Positions 29,186 through 37,907 of a stretch of DNA of 64,000 nucleotides are shown here, piece by piece (within the stretch, counting starts at the first letter, position 1; each line of letters starts with the position of its first letter). The DNA is taken from assembly GCA_030835125.1 (NCBI GenBank), contig JAUQWM010000035.1, positions 1 to 64,000 of the forward strand, given 5' to 3'. This DNA comes from Gemmatimonadaceae bacterium (GTDB lineage Bacteria; Gemmatimonadota; Gemmatimonadetes; Gemmatimonadales; Gemmatimonadaceae). A program made the position numbers and the translations under genes. The notes beneath the pieces are model-generated. The model saw only the letters and a program-made list of their open reading frames with translations. It had not been told where the DNA came from and did not search any database.

Positions 29186-30220
29186 TCATGCGGCCGCCGT
29201 CGCCGGCTCCCGGATGATCGAGTAGTCCTGCCGCCGGCGGGCGGGGGTGAATCCCGCGTCGGTGATCAGTCGTTCCAGTTCGCCCGTGGTGGTCCGATGG
29301 GTCGTGCCCGCCGCCGACACCACGTTCTCCTCGATCATCAGCGACCCGAAGTCATTGCAGCCGAAGCGCAGGGCCAGCTGGCCGACCTTCATGCCCATCG
29401 TGACCCAGCTCGACTGCAGGTTGGGCACGTTGTCGAGCACCATGCGCGCAACGGCGACGGTGCGGAGATACTCCGTCGCGCCGGTCTTCGGCATGTGCGA
29501 CATCGTCGGGGTATTCTCCGGCTGCAGGGGCCAGGTGATGAACGCCGTGAAGCCGCCGGTGCGTGCCTGCAGCTCCCGGACCCGTTCCAGGTGCTCGATG
29601 CGCTCGGCCAGCGTCTCGCCGATGCCGTACATCATGGTCACCGAGGTCTTCATGCCCTCACCGTGGGCCAGCTCCATGATCTCCAGCCAGCGGTCGGCGC
29701 CGGCCTTCTTGGGAGCGACGATGTCGCGGACGCGCTGGACCAGGATTTCGCCGCCACCGCCGGGGATGGAATCCAGGCCGGCCGACTTCAGTTCACGGAT
29801 GACCTCGACCGCCTCCATGCGGAAGACGGTGCTGAAGAAGTCGACCTCGCTGGGCGAGAACCCGTGGATGTGGATCGGGTGATTGCGCTTGATGTAGCGC
29901 ATGAGGTCCAGGTACCACTCGAACGGGATGTACGGGTTGTGCCCGCCCTGGATCAGGATCTGGACGCCGCCCAGCGCCTTCGTCTCGTCGATCTTGGCAC
30001 CGATCTGCTCGAAGGAGAGCGTGTACCCTTCCCCATGCTTCGGTCGCCGGTAGAACGCGCAGAAGCCGCAGTCGGCCACGCAGACGTTCGTGTAGTTGAT
30101 GTTGCGGTCGACGATGTACGTGACCACGCCGTCAGGGTGACGGGCAGCCCGGACCCGGTCAGCCTCGAGGCCGAGTTCCAGCAGGGGGGCGTTCGTGTAG
30201 AAGTCGAGTATTGAGGACAC
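29186..30220 (-). CDS. mqnC: cyclic dehypoxanthinyl futalosine synthase
   Basis: MqnC is a radical-SAM enzyme that cyclises dehypoxanthine futalosine in the futalosine route to menaquinone. The 344-residue protein has the cluster motif C47, C51, C54 (CX3CX2C) within INYTNVCVADCGFCAFYR, then IQGGHNP, GFSPSEV and IPGGGGEIL, all typical of MqnC. It ends with SIIREP and an Ala-rich tail. It is separated from mqnA and mqnE by two genes on the other strand. Confidence 0.92.
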   Translation of the reverse strand: MSSILDFYTNAPLLELGLEADRVRAARHPDGVVTYIVDRNINYTNVCVADCGFCAFYRRPKHGEGYTLSFEQIGAKIDETKALGGVQILIQGGHNPYIPFEWYLDLMRYIKRNHPIHIHGFSPSEVDFFSTVFRMEAVEVIRELKSAGLDSIPGGGGEILVQRVRDIVAPKKAGADRWLEIMELAHGEGMKTSVTMMYGIGETLAERIEHLERVRELQARTGGFTAFITWPLQPENTPTMSHMPKTGATEYLRTVAVARMVLDNVPNLQSSWVTMGMKVGQLALRFGCNDFGSLMIEENVVSAAGTTHRTTTGELERLITDAGFTPARRRQDYSIIREPATAAA

Positions 30221-30418
30221 TGTGCAGAGGGTGTTGGCCCCTGCAAGCTCGCAGGTTCAACGGATTCGGCGCCAGTCCCGGAGCGACCTTCGTCAGGATC
30301 CGCCCTCGGTTACGGTGGCCTGCATGCTCGCGGCCGTGGAACAGGTCGGCCGGTGCCTCAGGGCGCGCTGCGGAACGCGCTGGACGGCGGGCCTTCCGCA
30401 GTGCAGGTTGCGCGCCGA

Positions 30419-31528
30419 ATGGAAGCGTCCTCGAGGCTCGCGGCCGGGCCATGCCAGCGACGGCGGAAGAGCCGAACCCGGCCCCTCAGGCACGGCTTAC
30501 GCCGTGCCGCCCTGCTGGTCCTGGTTGCGGCAGCGTGTGGGCGAACAGACGCCGCGGCCGCGCGCGCCGTCGTGACCGACTTCTACGCCGCCGTCAGGTC
30601 GACGGGCATCAGCGGCGCACCCGACTCCGCGCAGGCGGCCGCCATCGCGCCATTCGTGAGCGACGAACTGGCGGACCTGCTGCGCAAGGCGCGCGCCCTC
30701 CGCGACACCGACCTGGCGCGAGCCCCGGATGAAAAGCCGGCCTTTGCCGAGGGCGACCTGTTCACGAGTCTCTTCGAGGGGCACACGTCGCTGGAGATCG
30801 TGAGCGACTCGTCCGTCGATGCCACGCGCCGGATTGCCATCCGGTTCACGTACGACCGAACGCCACCGCCCGTCTCCTGGACCGACCTCGTCATCGTGCG
30901 GACAGAGAGAGGTCGAACGGTGGTCGCGGACGTCGTGTACGGCGGCGACTGGGCTTTCGCGAGCCAGGGAAGCCTGGTCGCATCGTTGAAGGCGTCGCTG
31001 GAGCCTGATCCAGCCGAGCCTGCGCCGGCCAGCACCCGCGATGGGCTGGCCCTCGTGCTCCAGCTCACGGACTCGACGGTCCGGCTGCTCGACGACACCA
31101 CGTCGGGCGACTCGTACGTGCGCCACCAGTACGCCGGGCGGGTCGTGGGCACGGACTTCCACCTCATCCACCTCAGCTTTGTCGAGGGGCAGTCGTACCG
31201 ACTCATCCACGCAACCACTGGCCGCCAGGTCGCGGTGGACGCCCCTCCGGTCTGGTCCCCCGACAAGACTCGCATGGTCACCACCTCCATGGATCTCGTG
31301 GCCACGTTCGACCCGACGCGCATCGCGGTCCTGCGCATCGAGGGGGACACCGCCCACGTGGAATGGCAGCTGGAACCGGAGCTCTGGGGCCCCGCGGCCG
31401 CGCACTGGGTTGGCAATGACACCATTCGCTTCACGGCCAATCACGTCACCAGCGCGCCCGGTACGTACCGCGAGAGCGAAGGCCTGCTCGTTCGCACGGC
31501 CAAGGGGTGGGCACTCCAACAGCCATGA
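30419..31528 (+). CDS. putative lipoprotein, unknown function
   Basis: From ATG 30419 the product is 369 residues. It has a basic, rather long N-region, a hydrophobic stretch and a lipobox-like AAAC (Cys40). A mixed alpha/beta domain beginning AVVTDFYAAV follows, which resembles DUF3828-type segments, and then a second beta-rich half with repeated Thr-Asp strands. The start is uncertain; an open frame reaches back to 30353. It opens a two-gene + strand unit, coupled to the next gene by ATGA. Function is not recognised; an envelope role is inferred only from the signal. Confidence 0.65.
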   Translation: MEASSRLAAGPCQRRRKSRTRPLRHGLRRAALLVLVAAACGRTDAAAARAVVTDFYAAVRSTGISGAPDSAQAAAIAPFVSDELADLLRKARALRDTDLARAPDEKPAFAEGDLFTSLFEGHTSLEIVSDSSVDATRRIAIRFTYDRTPPPVSWTDLVIVRTERGRTVVADVVYGGDWAFASQGSLVASLKASLEPDPAEPAPASTRDGLALVLQLTDSTVRLLDDTTSGDSYVRHQYAGRVVGTDFHLIHLSFVEGQSYRLIHATTGRQVAVDAPPVWSPDKTRMVTTSMDLVATFDPTRIAVLRIEGDTAHVEWQLEPELWGPAAAHWVGNDTIRFTANHVTSAPGTYRESEGLLVRTAKGWALQQP

Positions 31529-32601
31529 GAATCCCGCTGCTGCTGGTCGCGCTCTCTCTTCTCAACTCCTGCACGATGTTCCCGTTTCGATCGTCTCGAC
31601 TGAAGGAGCGGGCCATGGGTGACCTCGCCGTGGTGCGGGTCCCGGGCGACCTCGACCCGCGGAGCCCGGAGACGACGTGGCTGGGCACGTCCCTGACGCT
31701 GGGACGGGCGATCAACTCGTTCAGCGCCATGGGTTCGAACACACCCTATCATGCGCTGCTGGTGGTAACACAGGTCGAGCCCCGCCAGATGGCGAGGCTT
31801 GGCGCAGACGTCGTCCGCCATCTCTACAGCGCGTTCGAGCACGTTCAGGATCCCGCCTGGGAACCGCCGCAGGCGCGAGGGGCGTGGACGCTTCAGATGG
31901 CCGAGGGTCGCTATACGCCGAACAATCTGGACGAACCGTCCTGGCTCGCGCGCGCACTCGACCAGTCGCGAAGCCTGGGCGTCACCTACCGGGTGACGCA
32001 GTCGAAGGCGACTCGCGAGGACGTGGCGTCGCTCATGGACTCGGTGATGTCGTCCTACCGCCTGACGAGTGACCTGGCGGCGCACTTCGCGAGCGTCCCG
32101 CGTGAGCTCGGCGCCGGCATCAACATCGCGTTCCCGATCGAGCTGACGGATCCGTTCCCGTGGGAGAAGGACTCGAGCGGCGTGTGGTCCATGTTCTTCC
32201 GCCGTTCGCGGGAGTGGGCGGCCGACACGGCGATGCTGGAACAGACCGTGGCCGTGGCGACGTTCTTCCGCCCCGGAGACGCGGCGCAGGAGCAGGCGGC
32301 GCGCGACATCCTGGTTCGCCTAGCGGCCGCCGGCATCGACGAGGCCACCGTGTCGTCGGCGATACGTGGGGCGACGACGACCGTATCGGTCACGGAGGTC
32401 GAGCACCGGTTCGACGGACGCGTCGAGCCGTCGTGGCTCGCGGCAGCGGTCGATCCCGCCACGGGTGTCGGGGTCACGCACCGGGTCTGGGAGCGCGACG
32501 CCGATCGGGACGCGGCGATCGCGCTCGTCGAGGGTGCCATGCGGTCGTACCGGTTCAGCGGCGACGCCGGGTTCTTCGCCCCCGCCCGCGCTGTTCGTTG
32601 A
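31525..32601 (+). CDS. putative lipoprotein, unknown function
   Basis: This 358-residue protein has a good lipoprotein signal, MRIPLLLVALSLL then NSC (Cys16). Two similar segments seem present, WLARALDQSRSLGVTYRVTQSKATREDV and WLAAAVDPATGVGVTHRVWERDADRD, so it may contain an internal duplication. Each is followed by a short helix and SYR. No known family comes to mind. ATGA overlap with the preceding lipoprotein implies joint expression. The gene ends 53 nt from the convergent mqnA. Confidence 0.7.
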   Translation: MRIPLLLVALSLLNSCTMFPFRSSRLKERAMGDLAVVRVPGDLDPRSPETTWLGTSLTLGRAINSFSAMGSNTPYHALLVVTQVEPRQMARLGADVVRHLYSAFEHVQDPAWEPPQARGAWTLQMAEGRYTPNNLDEPSWLARALDQSRSLGVTYRVTQSKATREDVASLMDSVMSSYRLTSDLAAHFASVPRELGAGINIAFPIELTDPFPWEKDSSGVWSMFFRRSREWAADTAMLEQTVAVATFFRPGDAAQEQAARDILVRLAAAGIDEATVSSAIRGATTTVSVTEVEHRFDGRVEPSWLAAAVDPATGVGVTHRVWERDADRDAAIALVEGAMRSYRFSGDAGFFAPARAVR

Positions 32602-32654
32602 GCGCGACCGGTTCCTTCCCGAACCTGGTTGGATCGATCGAGACCCGATCGATC

Positions 32655-33500
32655 CTACTTGCCGCCGAGGAAGGACAGTTCCCCGTCTGGAACGCGACCC
32701 ACGGCCACGAGCCGCCGAAAGAACTCGGTGAGTCCCGCCAGGTGCGGGTACGAGAGGCCGTAGTCGAGACCGCTCAGGTATTCGCGGCAGGCGCCAATGT
32801 CCACGCCTGACGCTTCGGCAGCGCGCTCGGCCAGGCGGTCGAGGTGCTGGAGGCCCCAGGAACGAGACTCAATGAGGGTCGCGTGCACGGCCAGGGCTCG
32901 ATCCACGGAGGTGCTTCGCTGCGCGACCCAGACGGCGAACACAAATGGAAGTCCGGTCCAGCGCTTCCATTCGGTCCCGAGGTCATACGTGAACGGGTAC
33001 GGCGTTCGATTTCCGATTCCCGATTCCCGATTCCCCAGCACCAACGCCGCGTCCCCGATGACGAGCCTGGCCTCATGCGGCTCCTCCGCGAACTTCGCCA
33101 CGTCGTTCAACTCCGCATCGCCGGGCGCGAAATCGGGTCGGGTATGCCAGATGTTGTCGAACAGCAGCTCGAGCAAGGCCACGCTGGTCATGGAGCTGCG
33201 ACTGAGCACGACGCGCTGCCCACCCAGCTCCGGGGCCGGCACCTTCGACAGGAGCAGCACGCTCCGAACGGGTCCGTCGCAGGAGATCGCGAGGTCGGGC
33301 AGCAGGACGTAGCGCTCGGATGCGCGCGCGTACTCGATCGCCGAGACCACGCTGACGTCGAGCTGGCCACGCGCCATCATGGCGTTGAGTGCGGACGGCA
33401 CGCCGGTCACCAGTTCCGCATCGAGCCTGACGACGCCGGCATCGATGGCGCCGTACACCGGATAGCAGTTGATGTACGGGATCCGGCCGACCCGTAGCAT
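32655..33500 (-). CDS. mqnA: chorismate dehydratase MqnA with repeat-derived insert
   Basis: MqnA converts chorismate to 3-enolpyruvyl-benzoate, the first step of the futalosine pathway. The 281-residue periplasmic-binding-protein-like enzyme has IPYINCYPVY at the start, SRSSMTSVALLELL, LVIGDAAL and YDLGTEWKRWTGLPFVFAVW. Between IGDAALVL and YPFTYDLG lie about ten residues, GNRESGIGNR, encoded by the heptamer array 33007-33034. The start overlaps the mqnE stop (TGATG). The gene converges with the + strand lipoprotein pair. Confidence 0.93.
   Translation of the reverse strand: MLRVGRIPYINCYPVYGAIDAGVVRLDAELVTGVPSALNAMMARGQLDVSVVSAIEYARASERYVLLPDLAISCDGPVRSVLLLSKVPAPELGGQRVVLSRSSMTSVALLELLFDNIWHTRPDFAPGDAELNDVAKFAEEPHEARLVIGDAALVLGNRESGIGNRTPYPFTYDLGTEWKRWTGLPFVFAVWVAQRSTSVDRALAVHATLIESRSWGLQHLDRLAERAAEASGVDIGACREYLSGLDYGLSYPHLAGLTEFFRRLVAVGRVPDGELSFLGGK
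33007..33034. repeat. heptamer array inside mqnA (CGATTCC, 4 units)
   Basis: CGATTTC, CGATTCC, CGATTCC, CGATTCC. It encodes part of a loop of MqnA and belongs to the same GGGAATC family as the arrays at 58136-58228. Confidence 0.88.
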
Positions 33501-34678
33501 CAGGTGGGAGATGGGAGATTCGAGATGGGAGAGGCCGCATCCTCGAACGTCCGAAGGATGCGATAGAAGCTGTCGCGCTCCGCGGGCACCTTCCCTGCCT
33601 CGCGAATCAGCTTGAGGATGTCGTCGAGGGTCATGGCCTGGGGCGTGGTCGCCCCGACCGCGTGGTAGATCTTCTCCCGAACCACCGTCCCTTCCATGTC
33701 GTTCACGCCGAAGTGCAGCGCCGTCTGTGACAGGAACGGGGACACCATGATCCAGTGCGTCTTGATGTGCGCGATGTTGTCGAGGAAGAGCCGCGCGACC
33801 GCCAGGTTGCGCAGGTCGTCGTAGCCCGTCGTCGCACGCCCCTGGATGCCAAGCCGTCGCCCGAGCTCATTGTCGTCGGGGTGGTACGCCAGGGGGATGT
33901 AAGCAAGGAATCCCCCGGTCTCGTCCTGCAGGTCGCGCAGCATGGACAGGTGCGCCGCGCGGTCCTCCATGGTCTCGACGTGACCGTAGAGCATCGTGCA
34001 GTTCGTGCGAATGCCCAGCGCGTGCGCGGCGCGGTGGACGCCGATGTAATCGGCGCCGCCCAGCTTCCTGTCCGCGATCTGCTCGCGCACCGCCAGGCTG
34101 AACGTCTCCGCGCCGCCGCCGGGCATGGTGTCCAGCCCCGCCTCCCGGAGCGCGACCAGCACGTCCTCCCACGACATCTTCTCGATGCGCGCGAGATGCG
34201 CGATCTCCACCGCGGTGAGCGCCTTGATGTGCACCTGCGGGAACTCGCGCTTGAGCGCGCGGAACATCTGCGTGTAGTAGTCCAGCCCTGCCTGCATGTC
34301 GAGACCGCCGACGATGTGGAACTCCCTCGTCAGGCCGTCGCGCGCGGACTCCGCCTCGGCCAGCACCTGCTCCAGCGAATAGCGATACGCCCCCTCTTCC
34401 TTCGGGAGCCGCGCATAGCCGCAGAACACACACGTCTTGCGGAGGATGCAGACGTTGGTCGGGTTGATGTGCTGGTTGGCGGCGAAGGTGACGACATCAC
34501 CGTGGCGGGCGCGGTTCACGGCATCGGCCAGGGCACCAACGCCGAGCAGGTCCGCCGAATTGAAGAGCGTGACGGCGTCGGCGGTGGACAGGCGTTCACC
34601 GGCGGCGACGCGGTCGGCGATCGGGAAGAGCGCCGGGTCCCTGATCGCGCCCTGGCGGCTCGTCGCGCGAACGACCAT
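33500..34678 (-). CDS. mqnE: aminodeoxyfutalosine synthase
   Basis: MqnE is the radical-SAM enzyme adding a SAM-derived adenosyl group to 3-enolpyruvyl-benzoate. The 392-residue protein has HINPTNVC, EFHIVGGLD, IKALTAVEI and MPGGGAETF, which match MqnE better than MqnC. The cluster cysteines are C77, C83 and C86, so the motif is CX5CX2C rather than the usual CX3CX2C. The last ten residues (SPISNLPSPT) come from the heptamer array 33503-33530. It is coupled to mqnA. Confidence 0.9.
   Translation of the reverse strand: MVVRATSRQGAIRDPALFPIADRVAAGERLSTADAVTLFNSADLLGVGALADAVNRARHGDVVTFAANQHINPTNVCILRKTCVFCGYARLPKEEGAYRYSLEQVLAEAESARDGLTREFHIVGGLDMQAGLDYYTQMFRALKREFPQVHIKALTAVEIAHLARIEKMSWEDVLVALREAGLDTMPGGGAETFSLAVREQIADRKLGGADYIGVHRAAHALGIRTNCTMLYGHVETMEDRAAHLSMLRDLQDETGGFLAYIPLAYHPDDNELGRRLGIQGRATTGYDDLRNLAVARLFLDNIAHIKTHWIMVSPFLSQTALHFGVNDMEGTVVREKIYHAVGATTPQAMTLDDILKLIREAGKVPAERDSFYRILRTFEDAASPISNLPSPT
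33503..33530. repeat. heptamer array at the mqnE 3' end (GATGGGA, 4 units)
   Basis: GGTGGGA, GATGGGA, GATTCGA, GATGGGA. It encodes the C-terminal tail of MqnE without destroying the TGATG overlap with mqnA. Confidence 0.82.
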
Positions 34679-34680
34679 GG

Positions 34681-35922
34681 CTACTCCCGGAACCGTCGGA
34701 CGGCGAGCGTGCAGTTGTGCCCGCCAAACCCGAAACTGTTGCTGATGGCCACGTCCACGTCGCGCCGCACGGCCACGTTGGGGACGTAGTTGAGGTCACA
34801 CTCTGGGTCGGGCGTCCGGTAGTTGATCGTTGGCGGGATCATCCCGTCCCGAACGGCCAGGGCGCAGAACGCGAACTCGATCCCGCCCGCAGCGCCGAGG
34901 GTGTGCCCGGTGGCCGACTTGGTGGAGCTCACGTGAAGGGCGTGGGCGTGCTCGCCGAAGACGGCCTTGATGGCCTTCGTCTCGTTCAGGTCGTTGTATG
35001 GCGTCGACGTGCCGTGGGCGTTGATGTACTGGACATCGGCCGGTCCGATGCCGGCATCCTTCAGCGCGCGACGCATCGAACGCTGCGCCCCTTCCCCCTC
35101 GGGAGCCGGCTGCGTGATGTGAAACGCATCGCCGGTCGCGCCATAGCCTGCGACTTCGGCGTAGATGCGCGCCCCCCGTCGTCTCGCGTGCTCGAGTTCC
35201 TCCAGGATCACGATCCCGGCGCCCTCGCCCATGACGAAGCCGTCGCGCTCCCTGTCGAACGGCCGGGACGCGTGCTGCCAGTCGTCGTTGTTCAGGGAGA
35301 GTGCCTGCATGTTGGCGAACCCGCCCATCGACATCGGGGTGATGGCCGCCTCGGTGCCGCCGGTGATCATCACGTCGGCGTCCCCGTACTGGATGATGCG
35401 GTAGGCGTCGCCGATCGCGTGTGCGGACGTCGCACAGGCAGACACGGTGGCGTAGTTCGGTCCCTTGGCGTTGTACCGGATGGACACGATCCCGGCCGCC
35501 ATGTCCGGGATGAACATCGGGATGAAGAAAGGGGAGATCTTCCCCGGTCCGCGCTCCCGGTAGACATCGTGCTGCGCCTCGAAGACCTTGAGGCCGCCGA
35601 TGCCCGACCCGATGATGACGCCAGTGTTCTCCGGATCATACCCGCCCTCGGCGAACCCGGCATCGACCATGGCCTGGACCGAGGCGGCCAGCGCCATCTG
35701 CGTGAAGACGTCGGTCCGTTTGGCTTCCTTCCGGTCCATGTACTGGAGCGGATCGAACCCCTTCAGCTCGCAGCCGAACTTGACCGGGAAGTTGGTCGTG
35801 TCGAACTGGGTAATCGGGCCGACGCCGTTGGCGCCGTCGAGGAGCGCGCGCCACGTGCTCGCCACGTCGTTGCCGACCGGCGAGAGCAGGCCGAGGCCCG
35901 TGACGACGACCCTCCGCTTCAC
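34681..35922 (-). CDS. fabF: beta-ketoacyl-ACP synthase II
   Basis: FabF elongates acyl-ACP by condensation with malonyl-ACP. The 413-residue protein has the catalytic triad Cys163 (VSACATS), His303 ([11 protein letters not shown]) and His340 ([13 protein letters not shown]), plus the GFGGHN-containing C-terminus. Its start overlaps the acpP stop by one nucleotide. It is the last gene of the yceD-rpmF-plsX-fabH-fabD-fabG-acpP-fabF cluster. Confidence 0.97.
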   Translation of the reverse strand: MKRRVVVTGLGLLSPVGNDVASTWRALLDGANGVGPITQFDTTNFPVKFGCELKGFDPLQYMDRKEAKRTDVFTQMALAASVQAMVDAGFAEGGYDPENTGVIIGSGIGGLKVFEAQHDVYRERGPGKISPFFIPMFIPDMAAGIVSIRYNAKGPNYATVSACATSAHAIGDAYRIIQYGDADVMITGGTEAAITPMSMGGFANMQALSLNNDDWQHASRPFDRERDGFVMGEGAGIVILEELEHARRRGARIYAEVAGYGATGDAFHITQPAPEGEGAQRSMRRALKDAGIGPADVQYINAHGTSTPYNDLNETKAIKAVFGEHAHALHVSSTKSATGHTLGAAGGIEFAFCALAVRDGMIPPTINYRTPDPECDLNYVPNVAVRRDVDVAISNSFGFGGHNCTLAVRRFRE

Positions 35923-36161
35923 TACGCGCCGACCTTCTCGTTGAGGTACTTGAGCGCGTCACCGACGGTGCGGAGCTTCTCGGCATCCTCATCGGGGATG
36001 TCGATGTTGAACTCCTTCTCGAACTCCATGACGAGTTCGACGATGTCGAGGCTGTCCGCCCCGAGATCCTCGATGAAACTCGCCTCGTTCGTGAGCTTCT
36101 CGCGCTCGACGCCGAGTTCCTTCTCGATGATGTCCTTTACCTTGTCGGTGTTGTCAGACAT
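35922..36161 (-). CDS. acpP: acyl carrier protein
   Basis: A 79-residue acidic protein with the phosphopantetheine site Ser37 in [12 protein letters not shown]. It carries growing acyl chains for the Fab enzymes around it. The 61-nt gap upstream to fabG contains a TAGATT (complement of 36197-36202) that could be a -10 element for an extra acpP promoter, but no convincing -35 lies at the right distance. Confidence 0.97.
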   Translation of the reverse strand: MSDNTDKVKDIIEKELGVEREKLTNEASFIEDLGADSLDIVELVMEFEKEFNIDIPDEDAEKLRTVGDALKYLNEKVGA

Positions 36162-36222
36162 ACCTTGCCTCTGGGGTTGGGAACGGGGACCGGAACAATC
36201 TAAGGTAAGCGCTGTCGATCCG

Positions 36223-36960
36223 TTACATCACCAGGCCGCCGTCGACGACGATGACCTGGCCGGTGATATAGCCGGCATGCTCGGACGCCAGGAACGCCAC
36301 GACATTCGCCACGTCGCGCGGGTCGCCCAGCCGTTCGAGCGGGATCTGCGAACTCATGGCCGCCTGCGCTTCCGGTGTCATGGCCTGGGTCATCTCGGTC
36401 ACGATGTATCCGGGGGCGATCACGTTCGCCAGGATGTTGCGTGAGGCGAACTCCTTCGCCACCGACTTGGTCAGGCCGATCAACCCGGCCTTGCTGGCGG
36501 CGTAGTTTGCCTGGCCCTTGTTGCCGACCAGCCCGACGACAGACGAGATGTTGATGATCCGGCCCCACCGCCGCTTCATCATGCCGCGGGTCGCGGCGCG
36601 GATGGTCGCGAAGGCGCCGCGGAGGTTGGCGTCGATGACGGTGTCCCAGTCGTCATCCTTGAGGCGGAGCAGGATGTTGTCGCGCGTCAGGCCGGCGTTG
36701 TTCACCAGGATGTCGATGGAGCCGAAGGCGGTCTCGACACTCTCGACGAGCGCGTTCACCTGGGCCGTGTCGCTGATGTCGCACGCAAATCCCTGCGCGC
36801 CGCCGCCGATGCTCGCGGCGGCGATGCGAGCCTTCTCGAGGTCCCGACCCACGACGGCCACGCGAGCACCGCAGTCGGCGAGCGTGCCCGCAATGGCGCG
36901 CCCGATGCCGCGCGTGCTGCCGGTGACCAGGGCCGTGCGTCCGGTCAGGTCGATCTTCAT
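36223..36960 (-). CDS. fabG: 3-oxoacyl-ACP reductase
   Basis: FabG reduces beta-ketoacyl-ACP with NADPH. The 245-residue short-chain dehydrogenase has the cofactor motif [21 protein letters not shown], the catalytic Ser in NISSVVG and YAASKAG with the Tyr/Lys pair. ATG 36960 is chosen for the ATGA overlap with fabD and normal length; an upstream in-frame start is shadow of fabD. Confidence 0.96.
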   Translation of the reverse strand: MKIDLTGRTALVTGSTRGIGRAIAGTLADCGARVAVVGRDLEKARIAAASIGGGAQGFACDISDTAQVNALVESVETAFGSIDILVNNAGLTRDNILLRLKDDDWDTVIDANLRGAFATIRAATRGMMKRRWGRIINISSVVGLVGNKGQANYAASKAGLIGLTKSVAKEFASRNILANVIAPGYIVTEMTQAMTPEAQAAMSSQIPLERLGDPRDVANVVAFLASEHAGYITGQVIVVDGGLVM

Positions 36961-37904
36961 GCCGATACCCGCGCCACCAGCGCGTCGACGTCGGCCGGCG
37001 TGCCACACGACACGCACTGTGCCGACGGGTCGATCTTCTTCAGCAGGCCGGCCAGGACGGTCCCCGGCCCCAGTTCGATGAAGAGCGCACCCGGGAAGTC
37101 CCGCACCATGCGCTCCATCACCTGGATCCAGCGCACGGGAGCGGTGAGTTGCTCCAGCAGCAGCCGGCGCGCGTCGGCGGACCTCCGGACCGGCTCCGCG
37201 GTGACGTTGGCGTAGACGGGCACGGTGGGATCGGACAGGCTCGTTCCCTCGAGCGCCGAGCCGAACGCATCGCGCGCCGGCGACATGAGCGGTGAGTGGA
37301 ATGCCCCGGACACCGGGAGCCGCACGGCGCGCTTCGCGCCGGCCTGCTTCGCCAGCTCCATGGCGCGCTCGACGCCCGACACCTCGCCCGAGATGACCAC
37401 CTGTCCCGGCGAGTTGTAGTTCGCGGGCACCACCAGCCCGCCTTCGGGCGATGCCGCGGCCTCGGCGCAGAGGTCGTCGATCGACCGGTTGGTGTCGCCC
37501 AGGACGGCCGCCATCGCACCGGGGCGTGCCAGGCCCGCCTCGTACATCACGGTGCCCCGGCGCCTGACGAGTCTCACCGCATCGGGGAGCGCGATGGCGT
37601 CGACGGCGGCGTAGGCGGTGAACTCGCCCAGCGAGTGCCCGGCCGCGGCGCGCACGTCGCTGCCGATGGCGTCGCGGACCACCGCCCAGGCGGCGAGGCC
37701 ATGGGTGAGGAGCGCCGGCTGGGCATTGTGGGTCAGCGTGAGCGTGTCCGCCGGCCCCTCGAAGCAGAGCGCGGAGAGCGGCTCACCCAGCGCCGCGTCG
37801 GCCTCGGCGAAGACCGACGCCGCCGCGGGAAACGACGCGGCGAGGTCCTTTCCCATGCCGGGCTTCTGCGATCCCTGACCCGGAAACAACAGGACGACGT
37901 CCAT
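36957..37904 (-). CDS. fabD: malonyl-CoA:ACP transacylase
   Basis: FabD loads malonyl groups onto ACP. The 315-residue protein begins with the LLFPGQGSQKPGMG motif, has the nucleophile Ser91 in GHSLGE, and the catalytic His in SGAFHSPLM. It lies 3 nt after the fabH stop and overlaps fabG. Confidence 0.96.
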   Translation of the reverse strand: MDVVLLFPGQGSQKPGMGKDLAASFPAAASVFAEADAALGEPLSALCFEGPADTLTLTHNAQPALLTHGLAAWAVVRDAIGSDVRAAAGHSLGEFTAYAAVDAIALPDAVRLVRRRGTVMYEAGLARPGAMAAVLGDTNRSIDDLCAEAAASPEGGLVVPANYNSPGQVVISGEVSGVERAMELAKQAGAKRAVRLPVSGAFHSPLMSPARDAFGSALEGTSLSDPTVPVYANVTAEPVRRSADARRLLLEQLTAPVRWIQVMERMVRDFPGALFIELGPGTVLAGLLKKIDPSAQCVSCGTPADVDALVARVSA

Positions 37905-37907
37905 GAG

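Noticed and set aside
36197-36202. Separate acpP promoter
   Set aside because: A good -10-like TAGATT exists but no -35 at 16-18 nt, so it is only mentioned under acpP.
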